A stretch of DNA of 45,907 nucleotides from Paludibaculum sp. (GTDB taxonomy: Bacteria; Acidobacteriota; Terriglobia; Bryobacterales; Bryobacteraceae), in the NCBI GenBank assembly GCA_029973955.1, contig JARKQJ010000066.1:1-45907 (forward strand). Reading direction: 5' to 3'. The notes beneath the pieces were generated by a model. It was not told where the DNA came from. It made no database searches and worked only from the letters and a program-made list of their open reading frames with translations. Position numbers and translations under genes: made by a program. Positions 23,958 through 33,900 of this stretch are shown piece by piece (positions within the stretch are counted from its first letter, which is position 1; each line of letters starts with the position of its first letter).

Positions 23958-24271
23958 AACTGAAGCCAGCGAAAATGCTCCTCATCTTCCTCGACGAAAC
24001 CGACCGGGAGGGAGATGTTCCGCTCTACGAAGCCGTCGTACGCAGGCTGGCGCACCTGGGTGTGGCGGGAGCCACGGTGCAGGCGGGGATCATGGGATTC
24101 GGGAGCACGCATCGCATCCACCGCAAACGGCTGCTGGGGGTAAGCGACGACAGACCCGTGACCATCAGCGTAGTGGAGACGGAGGAGCGCCTTCTGGCGG
24201 CTCTGCCAGAAGTGCGGGCGCTCGTGCGTGAAGGGCTGATCGTCATGATCGAGGCGAAGGTTCTGGAATAG
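23954..24271 (+). CDS. DUF190 (PII-like) protein coupled to the metal pump
   Basis: This 105-aa protein has the DUF190 layout: KMLLIFLDETDREGDVPLYE at the start, then VRRLAHLGVAGATVQAGIMG, FGSTHRIHRKRLLGVSDDRP, TISVVETEERLLAALPEVRA and a terminal VMIEAKVLE. The fold is that of PII signal proteins, and the DUF190 family is thought to bind nucleotides and sense state rather than catalyse. The ATG overlaps the czcA stop (ATGA) and has AAGGAGG upstream, so it is translated with the pump. It could modulate transport. I know of similar pairings mostly with fluoride exporters (CrcB), so this partner is worth noting. Confidence 0.82.
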   Translation: MKLKPAKMLLIFLDETDREGDVPLYEAVVRRLAHLGVAGATVQAGIMGFGSTHRIHRKRLLGVSDDRPVTISVVETEERLLAALPEVRALVREGLIVMIEAKVLE

Positions 24272-24381
24272 ATCGAGCGGCGCCTTCCAGCTAGGGGGCA
24301 AGTGCGAAGATCTGACGCAGTCCTCGATGTGGGAGGCTGGGTGTGCGGTATCCAGTGCAGATTCCGGACGGGAGGATCACG

Positions 24382-24771
24382 ATGAGGATCGATCATGTCG
24401 CGGTGTGGACAGGGGACCTGGAGGGATTGGTGGGGTTCTATTGCCGCTACTTTGAGGCGGCGGCCGGGGAGAGGTATGTAAATGCGGCGAAGGGATTCGC
24501 TTCGCGGTTTTTGCGGTTTGAGGACGGATGCAGGGTGGAGGTGATGACGAGCACGGCGCTGGAGCTGGCGGATGAGGCGGCGGGGGCGCAGCGGAAGGGG
24601 TTGACGCATCTGGCATTCGCGGCCGGGAGCGAGGAGGCGGTGGATGAGTTGACGGCGCGGTTGCGCGCCGATGGGTATGTGGTGGCCGATGGGCCGCGGC
24701 GGACCGGGGATGGGTGCTACGAGAGCGTGGTGCTGGATCCGGACGGGAACCGGGTGGAGATCACGGCTTAG
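24382..24771 (+). CDS. VOC (glyoxalase/dioxygenase superfamily) protein
   Basis: This 129-aa protein has the two beta-alpha-beta-beta-beta modules of the vicinal-oxygen-chelate fold. It starts MRIDHVAVWTGDLEGLVGFY with the first metal His, continues SRFLRFEDGCRVEVMTST and GLTHLAFAAGSEEAVDELTA, and ends YESVVLDPDGNRVEIT, which carries the closing Glu of the metal site. The active-site pattern (His, His, Glu) suits a lyase or isomerase of the glyoxalase type; the actual substrate cannot be assigned. GGGAGG stands 6 bases before this ATG, which is why the earlier ATG at 24343 was not used. Confidence 0.8.
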   Translation: MRIDHVAVWTGDLEGLVGFYCRYFEAAAGERYVNAAKGFASRFLRFEDGCRVEVMTSTALELADEAAGAQRKGLTHLAFAAGSEEAVDELTARLRADGYVVADGPRRTGDGCYESVVLDPDGNRVEITA

Positions 24772-24918
24772 GTTTCCCGGGGAAGGCCGGCGGCTCGCGC
24801 GGTTCATTTTTCTCATCCGGATGCGGGGATTTGCCGTATACTGGCGGGCAATCTGAATTTCCGGCTGGGAGGCCCGGCGGCAATGCCCAGCGGGCTTGGA
24901 TTGAGAGGGAGACCCGGG

Positions 24919-25638
24919 ATGAAAGCCGATCGCTACTTTTACACCGTCACCGGGGCCATTTTCCTGGTCCTGACCGTGCTCGGATTCCAGCAGTACATCT
25001 TCGGGGGCAAGCACTTCAACGGCAGTCCCATCGATCCGCCGCTGGTGGCTCCCGTTCTGGCGCACAGCCTGGCGGTGTTCGCGTGGTACGTGCTGTTTTT
25101 CGTCCAATCCCTACTGATTTCGGTTGAGAACCGGCGGCTGCACATGAAGCTGGGCTGGAGCGTGCTGCTGGTGGGCACGATGATCGCGGTGACCGGGCCG
25201 CTGGTGGCCGTCCGCTCGACGCGCCTGGCGACTTTTGGGGCGAACGTGTTCGATTGGCCCGGCCCTCAGTTTCTGCTGATCATGTTCACGGAGATTGGGC
25301 TGTTCGTGACGTTCGCGGCGCTGGGAGTGCTGAACCGGAAGCGGCCGCGCGTCCACCGGCCGATGATGTTGATGGCGAGCCTGGCGATTCTCTCGGGGGC
25401 CACGGGCCGCATCGGATTGGTGAATTCGATCTTCGGATATCACACGTGGACGGCGTTGTTCGGGCCGGTGGTCGCCCTGGGCGCGCTGCTGCTGGTTTTG
25501 CGCACACTGATGACGCGCAGGCTGGACCGCGAGTTTGCGTACGGCTTCGCCGCACTGACTCTGGCAACGGTGGTGGCGGCGCGGCTGGCGGCGACGAGCG
25601 TGTGGGGCAGTTGGGCAGGTGCGATTTTGAAGCTTTGA
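24919..25638 (+). CDS. Polytopic membrane protein, family not recognised
   Basis: A protein of about 239 aa with roughly seven hydrophobic helices. Examples are FYTVTGAIFLVLTVLGFQQY, LAHSLAVFAWYVLFFVQSLL, LGWSVLLVGTMIAVTGPLVA and FLLIMFTEIGLFVTFAALGV. The sequence between helices 2 and 3 contains NRRLHMKLGW, and helix 4 ends in RKRPRVHRPMML; His/Arg residues next to helices could bind haem, as in some DUF2306-like proteins. I cannot name the family with confidence. GGGAGA lies about 8 bases before the ATG, so it was preferred to an upstream ATG at 24883. Confidence 0.7.
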   Translation: MKADRYFYTVTGAIFLVLTVLGFQQYIFGGKHFNGSPIDPPLVAPVLAHSLAVFAWYVLFFVQSLLISVENRRLHMKLGWSVLLVGTMIAVTGPLVAVRSTRLATFGANVFDWPGPQFLLIMFTEIGLFVTFAALGVLNRKRPRVHRPMMLMASLAILSGATGRIGLVNSIFGYHTWTALFGPVVALGALLLVLRTLMTRRLDREFAYGFAALTLATVVAARLAATSVWGSWAGAILKL

Positions 25639-25657
25639 GGGCGCCGGCCTGATAGGG

Positions 25658-26731
25658 TCAGCGCTGGCGCCAGGCGGCGAGGAGGGCAGCTTCCTTTTCG
25701 GCGGTGGGGCCGGCGAGTTTGGTGCGACCGTTCTCGGGCTGAGTCTTGTACCAGGCGAGGGTATCTTTGACAGTCTCGGAGTAGGGGCGGAATTTGAGGC
25801 CGGCCTGGACGGCGCGGCGGTTGCTCCAGGTGTGGAAGCCCTTGGTTTCGCCCTGGTGGGGGGCCCAGATGGGGAAGACCTCTTCGCCTTGTTTGGCGAT
25901 CCAGGCGGCGTCGGCCCAGACGAGATTGGACTTGGTGGTAGTGGCTTTCTGGCAGGCTTCGAGGAGGCGGCCCCAGGGGAGGGGCTTGCTGGGGCCGGCG
26001 GCGTTGAAGGTGCCGAAGGCGCGGTTTTCGCAGAGGGTGACGAGCCAGGCGCCGAGGTCGCGGACGTCGATGATCTGGATGGGATCGGAGGGGGTGCCGG
26101 GGACGAGGACGTCGCCGCCGCGATCAATCCGAACGGGCCAGTAGGTGAAGCGGCCGCTGGGGTCGTCGGGGCCGACGATGTAGCCGGGGCGGACGATGGT
26201 GGTGGCGTTGGGGAGGGCTTTGGCTGCGGCCTGTTCGCAAAGGACTTTGAGGGGGCCGAAGGTCTGCTCGGTGATCTTTTCGACGGTGGGGTCGGAGGTG
26301 GTGGCGAGGCGGGCGGATTCGTCCTGGTTTTCGACGCTGTTGTCGGCGTAGGCGGAGATGGAGGAGATGATGATGTATTGAGAGACGTTGGGGGCGAGGA
26401 GTTCGGCGGAGGCCTTGACGTGGCGGGGGTAGTAGGCGGAGTTGTCGATGACAACGTCCCACTTGCGGCCGGCGAGGGCTTTCAGGCCTTCGCCCTTATC
26501 GGGGTCCCGATCGCCGAGGAGGGTTTCGATATTGGGGAAGAGGCCTGGGCGGGTGCGGCCGCGATTGAAGAGCGTGATTTCGTGGCCGTGGGCCTGGGCG
26601 GCGGCAACGGTGGCGGGTCCGAGGAAGCCGGTGCCGCCGAGGATGAGGACCTTCTTCTTGGCTGGCGCGGCGAAGGCAGCGGCGGCGACGGAGGAGGCGA
26701 GGAAGGCGCGGCGGGATAGTGAACTTTCCAT
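25658..26731 (-). CDS. Tat-leader NAD-dependent epimerase/dehydratase
   Basis: This 357-aa protein begins with a twin-arginine leader (LSRRAFLASSVAAAAFA). An extended SDR Rossmann fold follows: KKVLILGGTGFLGPATVAAA has the glycine-rich NAD motif, and ITLFNRGRTRPGLF, WDVVIDNSAYYPRHVKASAE and QYIIISSISAYADNS follow in order. A Tyr-x3-Lys catalytic pair is not obvious, and the family of secreted NAD-binding epimerases in this phylum often departs from the classical motif. The C-terminal part (TFNAAGPSKPLPWGRLLEAC) is the substrate-binding half. Co-factor-requiring enzymes exported by Tat fold before transport, which fits. Substrate unknown, probably a sugar nucleotide or sugar. Confidence 0.82.
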   Translation of the reverse strand: MESSLSRRAFLASSVAAAAFAAPAKKKVLILGGTGFLGPATVAAAQAHGHEITLFNRGRTRPGLFPNIETLLGDRDPDKGEGLKALAGRKWDVVIDNSAYYPRHVKASAELLAPNVSQYIIISSISAYADNSVENQDESARLATTSDPTVEKITEQTFGPLKVLCEQAAAKALPNATTIVRPGYIVGPDDPSGRFTYWPVRIDRGGDVLVPGTPSDPIQIIDVRDLGAWLVTLCENRAFGTFNAAGPSKPLPWGRLLEACQKATTTKSNLVWADAAWIAKQGEEVFPIWAPHQGETKGFHTWSNRRAVQAGLKFRPYSETVKDTLAWYKTQPENGRTKLAGPTAEKEAALLAAWRQR

Positions 26732-26776
26732 TGATAGCCAGTGTAGCGGGAACAGCGGCGGCAGAGGCGCCGATCT

Positions 26777-27100
26777 CTACTTGTTTACATCGGTCTTGAG
26801 GATCTCCACAGCCTAGGCGATCTGGGCGTCCTTGCCGGCGAGGAAGCCGGCGGAAAGGTTGTCGATGAAGACGCCGGGCTGGACGCCGTAGTTTTCCAAT
26901 GTGGATGTAGCCGATCTCGCCGTTGCTCAGCTTCTCGACCATGGCTTTGCGGTCGTCCACCCGCTTCTGGGATTTGAGCCGGCCGATGGCGGTCAGCGCG
27001 GCGGGCTCGATTTCGATGGTCCTGGCGCCTTCTTTGGCGGGCTTGCCGTTGACGAGGAACTCGAAGCGGCGGGCTGTGGTGAGCGTGAAGAGCTTCCAGT
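26777..27100 (-). pseudogene. Duplicated, internally deleted fragment of the tricorn protease 3' end
   Basis: This segment repeats the end of the tricorn-type gene at 30927-34271. 26777-26900 matches its last 130 bases and about 26902-27100 matches about 31463-31660, for example LTTARRFEFLVNGKPAKEG and AIGRLKSQKRVDDRKAMVEK. About 400 bases in between, which encode the active-site serine, are missing. The join falls at a shared ATG-containing stretch (TTTTCC...ATGTGG). By eye there are about a dozen mismatches over the 190-base upstream block. An in-frame TAG lies in the C-terminal part (near 26812-26815). It cannot make an active protease. The rest of the 26732-27258 gap shows nothing else. 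Confidence 0.8.
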
Positions 27101-27258
27101 GATCACAATGCCAGTCAGCCGGGTACGAGCGGTTGCGCTGCTTCCCTGAAACGGCAGAGCGGGTTACCAGATTCACGAACTCAAATGACTCGAAAACAGC
27201 AGAGCAGTGTGAACCCCTTGATGGTGCGTCTATCGGTCGTGTCAGGCTGCCGAGCTTA

Positions 27259-30200
27259 TCAGAAGCTCAGGCGCAGACCGAACTGGATCTGGCGCGGGAG
27301 GTTCACCTGGCTGAGCCGGATGCGGCCGAAATCGGCGGAAGTGACGGTGGTCTGGGGACCGGCGAAGATCACAGAATTGGTGGTGTTGAAGAGTTCGGTA
27401 CGAAAATCGAGGCCAACGCGTTCGGTGATGGCGAAACGTTTCTCGATAAGAGCGTCCCAGCCCCAGGTGCCGGGGGCGCGAACATCGGGGACCGTGCGCG
27501 AAGCGGTGCCGAAGGTGAATTGGGGAGCGCGCCGGAAGGCGTTGGGATTGAAGTAGAGGGCTCCGTCAACGAAGGACCGGGAGTCGATGGAGGCCTTCTC
27601 GCCGGTGGCATCGGGGCGCTGGCTGCCGCCGAAGGAGTTGGAGTCATTCGGACCGGCGACACTGATGGGCAGGCCGTTATCCCAAGTGAAGAAGCTGGCG
27701 ACGGCCCACCCGCCGATGAGTTTCCCGGCCCAGCCGGTGTTCATGAATTTGCGGCCCGGCCCGAAGGGCAGGTCGTAGCGGAAGCTGAGGCGCGCGATGT
27801 CGGGGATGTGCTGGTAGCTGAGAGACCTGTCGCAGGAGAAGCAATTGTTGTTGGTGAAGCCGCCGGCTCCGAGGAAGCTGCCGAAATCCCCGGTATTGTC
27901 GATCAACTTGGATTTGGTGTAGGCGAAGAGCACCGAGAAGCCGCTGGCGTAGCGGCGCTCCACTCGCAGTTGGATCGCGTGGTAGCTGGAATGGCCGCTG
28001 GGCACCTGGAGACCGGACATGCCGGTGAACTGCGGATAGGGGCGGAGCAACTGGCCGCGCTGAACGGTGGACCGGCTCAATGTGGAGGATGGGTCCGTGA
28101 TAATGCCGAAGAACGGGTTGGTAACGGTTTGATTGAGGGCGGTGCCGAGCGCCAGGGCGGAGTCCGGAATCTGATTGAACTGCACTCCGCTCGGCAGTGC
28201 GACGGCAGAGGTGCCGGCATAGCCGGCGTCGACCACGAGGTTCCAGGGCAACTGGCGCTGCAAGTCGAAGGACCACTGCGCCTGGTACGGAAGGCGCTGC
28301 TGCCGGATGGGGCCGCTGACGCCGAGGCCGAGGTTGGTGAGCAGACCATCTTTACTGCCGAGCGGCTGCTGAATGCCTTGCGGAAAAGGATTGGCGAGGG
28401 CGTAGGTGGGCGTGACGCCATCAGGCTGGGTGGTGACGGCGCTGGTCACGCGGCTGAAGCCCTGAGCATTGTCGGTATTCGGGACGAGGGGGTGGTGGAA
28501 GAAACCGCCGCCGGCGCGGATGACGGTCTTTGTATTCCATTGCCAGGCGAGACCGAGACGAGGCTCCCAGTTGTTGGTGTCACCGAGTTGGGTGCGGCCG
28601 GTGACGAAGCCGACACCTCCGCGGAGGTCGGCATAACCGGGCACGCTGCCGCTGAGCGGCGAACGGGAATCGAGGTCCAGAAAGACGTACTGGTTGTTCT
28701 TCTCCGTGCGCGGGAGTTCGAGGTTGTAGCGAACGCCGAAGGTGAGGGAGAAGCGCGGAGTGACCTTCCACTCGTCCTGGACGTAGAAGGCGTAGTAGGG
28801 ATGGCGATGCTCTTCGAGCGGGCGGACCGTGTAGCTGACGCCGGATGCTGCATTGAGGAAGAGATCGGCGAGGCCGTGGCCTGTTCCGGCGGCGGCGGCC
28901 TGCGGATTCGGGCCGGCGGTGAACGTGCCGGAGGCGCTGACGCCGAGAGGCGAGCTCTGATCGATGATAACGGGGAACAGGCGGAAATCGAAGCCGGCTT
29001 TGATGGTGTGCCCGCCGCGAAGGAGAGTGAGATTGGCGTTGTACTGCCAGGTGCGGGAGCGCACGGCGTTGTATCCGGTGCCGGTGACGCCCACTTGAGT
29101 GAGGCGGCCGATGGTGGTGGTGGGGAAGTACTTGACGCGCTGGCCGTCCACCGCGCTGGCCGGCAGGCCCAGGGTGGTCTGATCGAAGCCGATGGAGAGC
29201 GGGGTGCGATTGGTTTCGCTCTGGGCCAGGGAGAAGTGATGCTGGAAGATGGTTGCGGGGCCGATAGACCACGTGTGGCTGCCGATCCAATTGATGCCGG
29301 GAATGCGGTTGGGTGTTTCCACGGGGGAGGCAAAGTTGCCGTAGACCAGCGGCTGGGCGTTGATATTGCGGAACCAGTTCCAGCGGAAGAAGACGGCGTG
29401 CTTGGAGCTGAGCTGGTGGTCGAAGCGCATATCGTAACGGTCGCTGTCGAGCTGGTTGGCTGCGGAGACAAAGAAGTTGTTCGTGTTACTCAATCCCTGG
29501 CCGGGCTGATTGGGCAACGGATAGTAAGTGACGATGTTCTTGCCGTAGGTGCCGAGGAGATTGGCAGGCAGGGCATTGCCGGGGAAGAGATCGCGGATGT
29601 AGCGGGTGGTACCGGCGGGGCGGTCCGGGTCGAGGCGGGTGGTCCGCGGATCGTAGATGCGGATCATGTTGCCATTGGCTTCAAGCGAGCGAGTGAAATC
29701 GCCGCGGCGTTCGGCCTCAGTGGGGACGGTGCCGGTATAGGCGTTGAGGCTCCGCTCACGCAGTCCTTCATAGGCAAAGAAGAAGAAGGTCCTGTTGCGG
29801 CCGTCGTAGAGTTTCGGCAGATAAACGGGACCGCCGATGGTGCCGCCGAACTGATTCCGCTTGAAACTCTTGCGCGGCTGTCCGGCGCGATTGGCGTTGA
29901 AGCCGTTGGCGTCCAGCTCGGCATTGCGGAGAAACTCGTGAGCGGTGCCATGGAGGCTGTTGGTGCCGGACTTGATGGCGAAACTGATGAGGCCGCCACC
30001 GGTTCTACCGAATTCAGGAGCGTAGGGGCTGGTATTGACCTTGAACTCCTGGACGGAGTCCACCTGCGGGATGGCGGAAACCTGGTTGTTGTAGGTACCC
30101 GTGTTGGCGGCGCCATCAATCAGGATCTCGCTGGTTCCACCGCGGCCGCCGTTGACGCGGAAGTTGTTCGTGGTGGACTGGCTGGCGGTGTTATCGCCAG

Positions 30201-30681
30201 CCAACCGTCCGGTGGTGACGCCGGGGGTGAGAGTCAACAGGAAGAGTGGATTTCGGGTGTTGAGGGGAATCGACTTCACGAACTGGTTTTCGACGACGGT
30301 GCCGCGATCGGCGCGGCTGGTTTCCAGCAGGGGCGCCTCTTCGCTGACGGTGATGGACTCCTTCATCTCGCCCGTCTGGAGGGTGATTGGGATGACTCGC
30401 TGCTGACCGACCTCGAGAACGATGGATTCGACGCGGGCGACCTTGAAGCCTGTCGCCGTGAAGGTGAGAGTGTAAGTACCTGGGGCGAGGGGCGGGAAGG
30501 TGTAGTAGCCCTCCGCGTTCGTGGTGGTGCGGTTCACGATGCCGGTGCCGTTGTTAACGATCTCCACCGTCGCCCTTGGAACGACGGCCTGGGAGGGGTC
30601 GCTGACGCGGCCGCTGACTACAGCGTTTTGGGCCAGGAGGAGAGCGCTTCCGGAGAGAAGGAGAGCGATCAGCAGTCTCAT
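27259..30681 (-). CDS. Oar-type TonB-dependent receptor with carboxypeptidase-regulatory domain
   Basis: This 1140-aa outer-membrane protein has a signal peptide (MRLLIALLLSGSALLLAQ), then an Ig-like CarboxypepD_reg domain at about 20-105 (VVSGRVSDPSQAVVPRATVE, YYTFPPLAPGTYTLTF). A plug region follows with typical Oar features (SRADRGTVVENQFVKSIPLN, VNGGRGGTSEILIDGAANTG), and a beta barrel ends in a C-terminal aromatic residue (QIQFGLRLSF). Such receptors import large or complex ligands using TonB energy. The ligand is unknown. It lies between a truncated duplicate and the intact copy of the tricorn gene, suggesting a peptide- or protein-related uptake role, but this is only positional. A TATACT box lies upstream at 30726-30731. 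Confidence 0.9.
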   Translation of the reverse strand: MRLLIALLLSGSALLLAQNAVVSGRVSDPSQAVVPRATVEIVNNGTGIVNRTTTNAEGYYTFPPLAPGTYTLTFTATGFKVARVESIVLEVGQQRVIPITLQTGEMKESITVSEEAPLLETSRADRGTVVENQFVKSIPLNTRNPLFLLTLTPGVTTGRLAGDNTASQSTTNNFRVNGGRGGTSEILIDGAANTGTYNNQVSAIPQVDSVQEFKVNTSPYAPEFGRTGGGLISFAIKSGTNSLHGTAHEFLRNAELDANGFNANRAGQPRKSFKRNQFGGTIGGPVYLPKLYDGRNRTFFFFAYEGLRERSLNAYTGTVPTEAERRGDFTRSLEANGNMIRIYDPRTTRLDPDRPAGTTRYIRDLFPGNALPANLLGTYGKNIVTYYPLPNQPGQGLSNTNNFFVSAANQLDSDRYDMRFDHQLSSKHAVFFRWNWFRNINAQPLVYGNFASPVETPNRIPGINWIGSHTWSIGPATIFQHHFSLAQSETNRTPLSIGFDQTTLGLPASAVDGQRVKYFPTTTIGRLTQVGVTGTGYNAVRSRTWQYNANLTLLRGGHTIKAGFDFRLFPVIIDQSSPLGVSASGTFTAGPNPQAAAAGTGHGLADLFLNAASGVSYTVRPLEEHRHPYYAFYVQDEWKVTPRFSLTFGVRYNLELPRTEKNNQYVFLDLDSRSPLSGSVPGYADLRGGVGFVTGRTQLGDTNNWEPRLGLAWQWNTKTVIRAGGGFFHHPLVPNTDNAQGFSRVTSAVTTQPDGVTPTYALANPFPQGIQQPLGSKDGLLTNLGLGVSGPIRQQRLPYQAQWSFDLQRQLPWNLVVDAGYAGTSAVALPSGVQFNQIPDSALALGTALNQTVTNPFFGIITDPSSTLSRSTVQRGQLLRPYPQFTGMSGLQVPSGHSSYHAIQLRVERRYASGFSVLFAYTKSKLIDNTGDFGSFLGAGGFTNNNCFSCDRSLSYQHIPDIARLSFRYDLPFGPGRKFMNTGWAGKLIGGWAVASFFTWDNGLPISVAGPNDSNSFGGSQRPDATGEKASIDSRSFVDGALYFNPNAFRRAPQFTFGTASRTVPDVRAPGTWGWDALIEKRFAITERVGLDFRTELFNTTNSVIFAGPQTTVTSADFGRIRLSQVNLPRQIQFGLRLSF

Positions 30682-30926
30682 GGAGGTAACTCGCTTTCTG
30701 GAACCGTGGGTTCCCGTTGGTGACCAGTATATTCGGATCGGCGGGATTCAGAGCGGGCGACACGTGGATTTGTCCTGACAGGTTTGAGGGGGACATACGC
30801 ACGGCTCCTCGTCTCAGGGTGGGAGTGGAGGCGGCCAGGGGCAAGCCGGCCGGACGCAGTCAGGATGAGACGGTCCACCCACCGCAGTTGGGCTGCGGCC
30901 GGCAGACCGCCACAGGGATGGGGCAA

Positions 30927-33900
30927 TTACTTGCCAGCCTTGTTCGTTTCAGCCTTGAGGAGTTCCACGGCCTTGGCGATCTGGGCGTCCTTGCCGGCGA
31001 GGAAGTCGGCTGGGAGGTTGTCGATGAAGACGTCGGGCTGGACGCCGTAGTTTTCCATGTTGTCGCCCTTGGCCGTGTAAACGCCGGCGCCGGGGGTGCG
31101 AATGGAAGAGCCGTCGAGAAGCTGGTAGGCTCCCGTGCCGATGACGGCGCCCATGGTGGGGACGCCCACCAGCTTGCCGAGGCCGAGGCGGCGGAAGCCG
31201 TCCGGGAACATCTCGGCGTCGGAGGCGGAGCGCTCGTTCTGCATCACGACCATCGGCCCGAAGAAGGCCTTCTGCGGCCGTTCCTCCATGATGCTGTTGC
31301 GGCGCTGGATCTTTTGATACTGGCGCTGGCCGAGGACCTGGAGCAGTTCCTGGTCGATGCCGCCGCCGCCATTGAAGCGCTGGTCGATGATGAGGCCCTT
31401 CTTGAAGCGGTTGTCGGCGAGGTCCAGTTCGAACTTGCGGAAAGAGGGGGCATCCATGGCCTGGATGTGGAGGTAGCCGATCTGGCCGTTGCTCAGATTC
31501 CCGACCATGGCTTTGCGGTCGTCCACCCACTTCTGGTATTTGAGCTGGCCGATGGCGCTCAGCGCGGCGGGCTCGATTTCGACGGTCCAGGCGCCTTCTT
31601 TGGCGGGCTTGTCGTTGACGAGGAACTCGAAGCGGCGGGCGGTGGTGAGGGTGAAGAGCTTCCAGTAGTTGTCGGGCGTTTTGAAGTCCTGGCCGTTGAG
31701 GGCGAGGACGAAAAAGCCGGGCTTGAGCTTGAGGAAGTCCTTGTCGGCGGGACCTTTGGCGTAGATGGTCCGCACCTTGTAGAAGCCGGTGGCGTCGGCT
31801 TCCAGTTCGAAGCCGGGGTGGCGGGTCTGCGGCAGGCTGCGGTCCGCGGCGGCGCCGCCGCTGACGCCGGTGTGGGAGGCGTTGAGTTCGCCGATCATCT
31901 CCATCATGAGGGTCTGGAGTTCTTCGGTATCGGCGACGTAGGGGAGCAGAGAGGCGTAGTCGTCCTTGGCGCGATTCCAGTTGACGCCGTGCATCTTGGG
32001 GTCGTAGAAGCGGTACTTCATGATGCGCCAGCCTTCGTCGAAGACCTGGGCGCGTTCGGCAGCACGGTCGACCTCGACGCGGAGGTTGAAGTTGACCTTG
32101 CGGCGCTGGGGGGTGCCGCCGCCGGCAGAGGCCATGGCAGCGCCGCCGCCGAAAGCGCCGCCCGGGGCGCCGCCGGAAGAGGCGGAATCCGCGGCGGGAG
32201 CGATGGAGACGGAGTAGATGCCCTGGGCATCCATGAAAAACAGGGAGCGGCCGTCGCGCGACCACTGCGGAGCGGAGATGCCGCCGCCGAAGCCGCCAAA
32301 GCCGCGGGGGGCGGGCGGAGCGCCGTCTTCTGAAGTTGGTGGCTGGGCCTGGGCGACGCGGGTCATGCGCTCGCCGGTGTCCTGGATGGTCCAGAGGGAA
32401 GAGACCATGCGGTTGTCCTGCTCGCCGCGGGCGACGAAGGCGATCTGGCGGGAGTCGGGAGAGATGGCAAACTGGCTGACGGCGTCGCCGAGGCGAGTGA
32501 GCTGGCGGATGCGCTTGGGCAGGCTGTCCCAGTCGATCTTGACCTCCACCTTGGCGGGGGGCTGCTGCCCGCGCCCGACGCCGCCGAAGGCAGGGGCCTG
32601 GGGCTGAGCGGCGGCTTCGGCCTCGCTGTCGATGCCGCGATCGAGCGGGTCCTTCTCTTCCTTCTGGAGCGTGACGGAGTAGAGCTGGAGACTGGAGGAG
32701 CGGCCGAGGCTGGCCATGCCCATCTGCATGACGCCGGCGGTGAGATAGAGGCGCTTGCCATCGGGGGACCAGCGGGCGTCGGTGGCTGCGAAGAGGTCGT
32801 CGATTCCGACCATCCTCTCGTCCTGGCCCGGCGCGGAACCGGCGGGCTTGACGTAGACGTGGGGACGATTGTCGCGGTCCATCTTCACGAACGAGATCCA
32901 CTTGCCATCGGGCGAGAAGCGGGCGTTGGAGGGCGCGCCTGTGTCCGCGTTGGCGATCTCGGTGAGCTTGACTGGATCGGCATCGAGGCGCCAGAGCTTG
33001 TTGTCCGTGGAAGAGAAGAGCACGGACTTGGAGTCCGGAGCCCACTGCAGGCCGCGCTTTTCCGTGTCGGCGTCAGTGAGTTTCCTGCGAGTGCGGCCGA
33101 ACTCGTCGGCGATCCAGATCTCCTCGCGGCCTGACTCGTCGGAGATGTAGGCGATCCATTTGCCGTCGGGCGACCATTGCGGCGAGGTATCGCGGCGGTA
33201 GCTGTTGGTGACACGCTGCGGTTCGCCGCGGTCCGTGGCGACGGTGAAGATCTCGCCATGGGAGACGATGGCGGCGCGGCGGCCGGAGGGGGAGAGGTGG
33301 AAGCTGTCGGCCGTGGAGGAGATGACCTTCCACTCCATCGGATTCTGGTTCTCGTCCGAGGTGATTTTGACGGGGACCTGGCGGGACTTGCCGCTGGGGG
33401 TGTCGAGCAGCCACAGGCCGTGGTTGTATTCGTAGGCGATGGTCTTGCCGTCGTAGGAGAGGGTGGGGGCGGCGAGATTGCCGGCGGTGTATTTGGTGAC
33501 CTGGGTCCAGGCGCCGCCGCGGTCCGGCATCTTCCAGATGTTGTTGACGCTGGCCATCACTTCAGGCACGCCGGGCTTGATGTTCTTTTCGCCGGCGAGG
33601 CGATCGGCGACGAAGAAGATCTCGCCCTTGGCGCCATACATGGGCCACAGCATGTTGCCTTGGAAGAGCGGATCGCGAAGGTCCTTGAATGTTTTGGTGG
33701 AAGCGTCCATCACCCAGATGTCGGCGGCGTAGGAGCCGCGGTAGTGCTTGCGGGTCCAGTTCTGCGGGTGGCGGGTGAAAGCGAGTTTGGCGCCGTCGGG
33801 CGACCACGAGCCGGAGGAGCCCCAGTCGGTGGGGACGGGCGTTTCCAGGCCCCCATCGGCGGCGACTTCATAGAGATTGGCGACACTGGGGAAAGCGCCA

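Noticed and set aside
27133..30723. 1196-codon open frame on the plus strand
   Set aside because: It is exactly antisense to the TonB-dependent receptor. Its translation is Gly/Ala/Glu/Val-rich with no domains, as expected for the reverse of a high-GC gene.
30726..30731. TATACT as a mapped promoter of the first receptor
   Set aside because: No -35 box at suitable spacing, so it is mentioned only in the receptor entry and not given its own feature.
30717..32333. 538-codon open frame on the plus strand
   Set aside because: Antisense to the tricorn-type gene; no domains. Its similarity to the frame near 26.9-27.1 kb only reflects the duplicated tricorn fragment.
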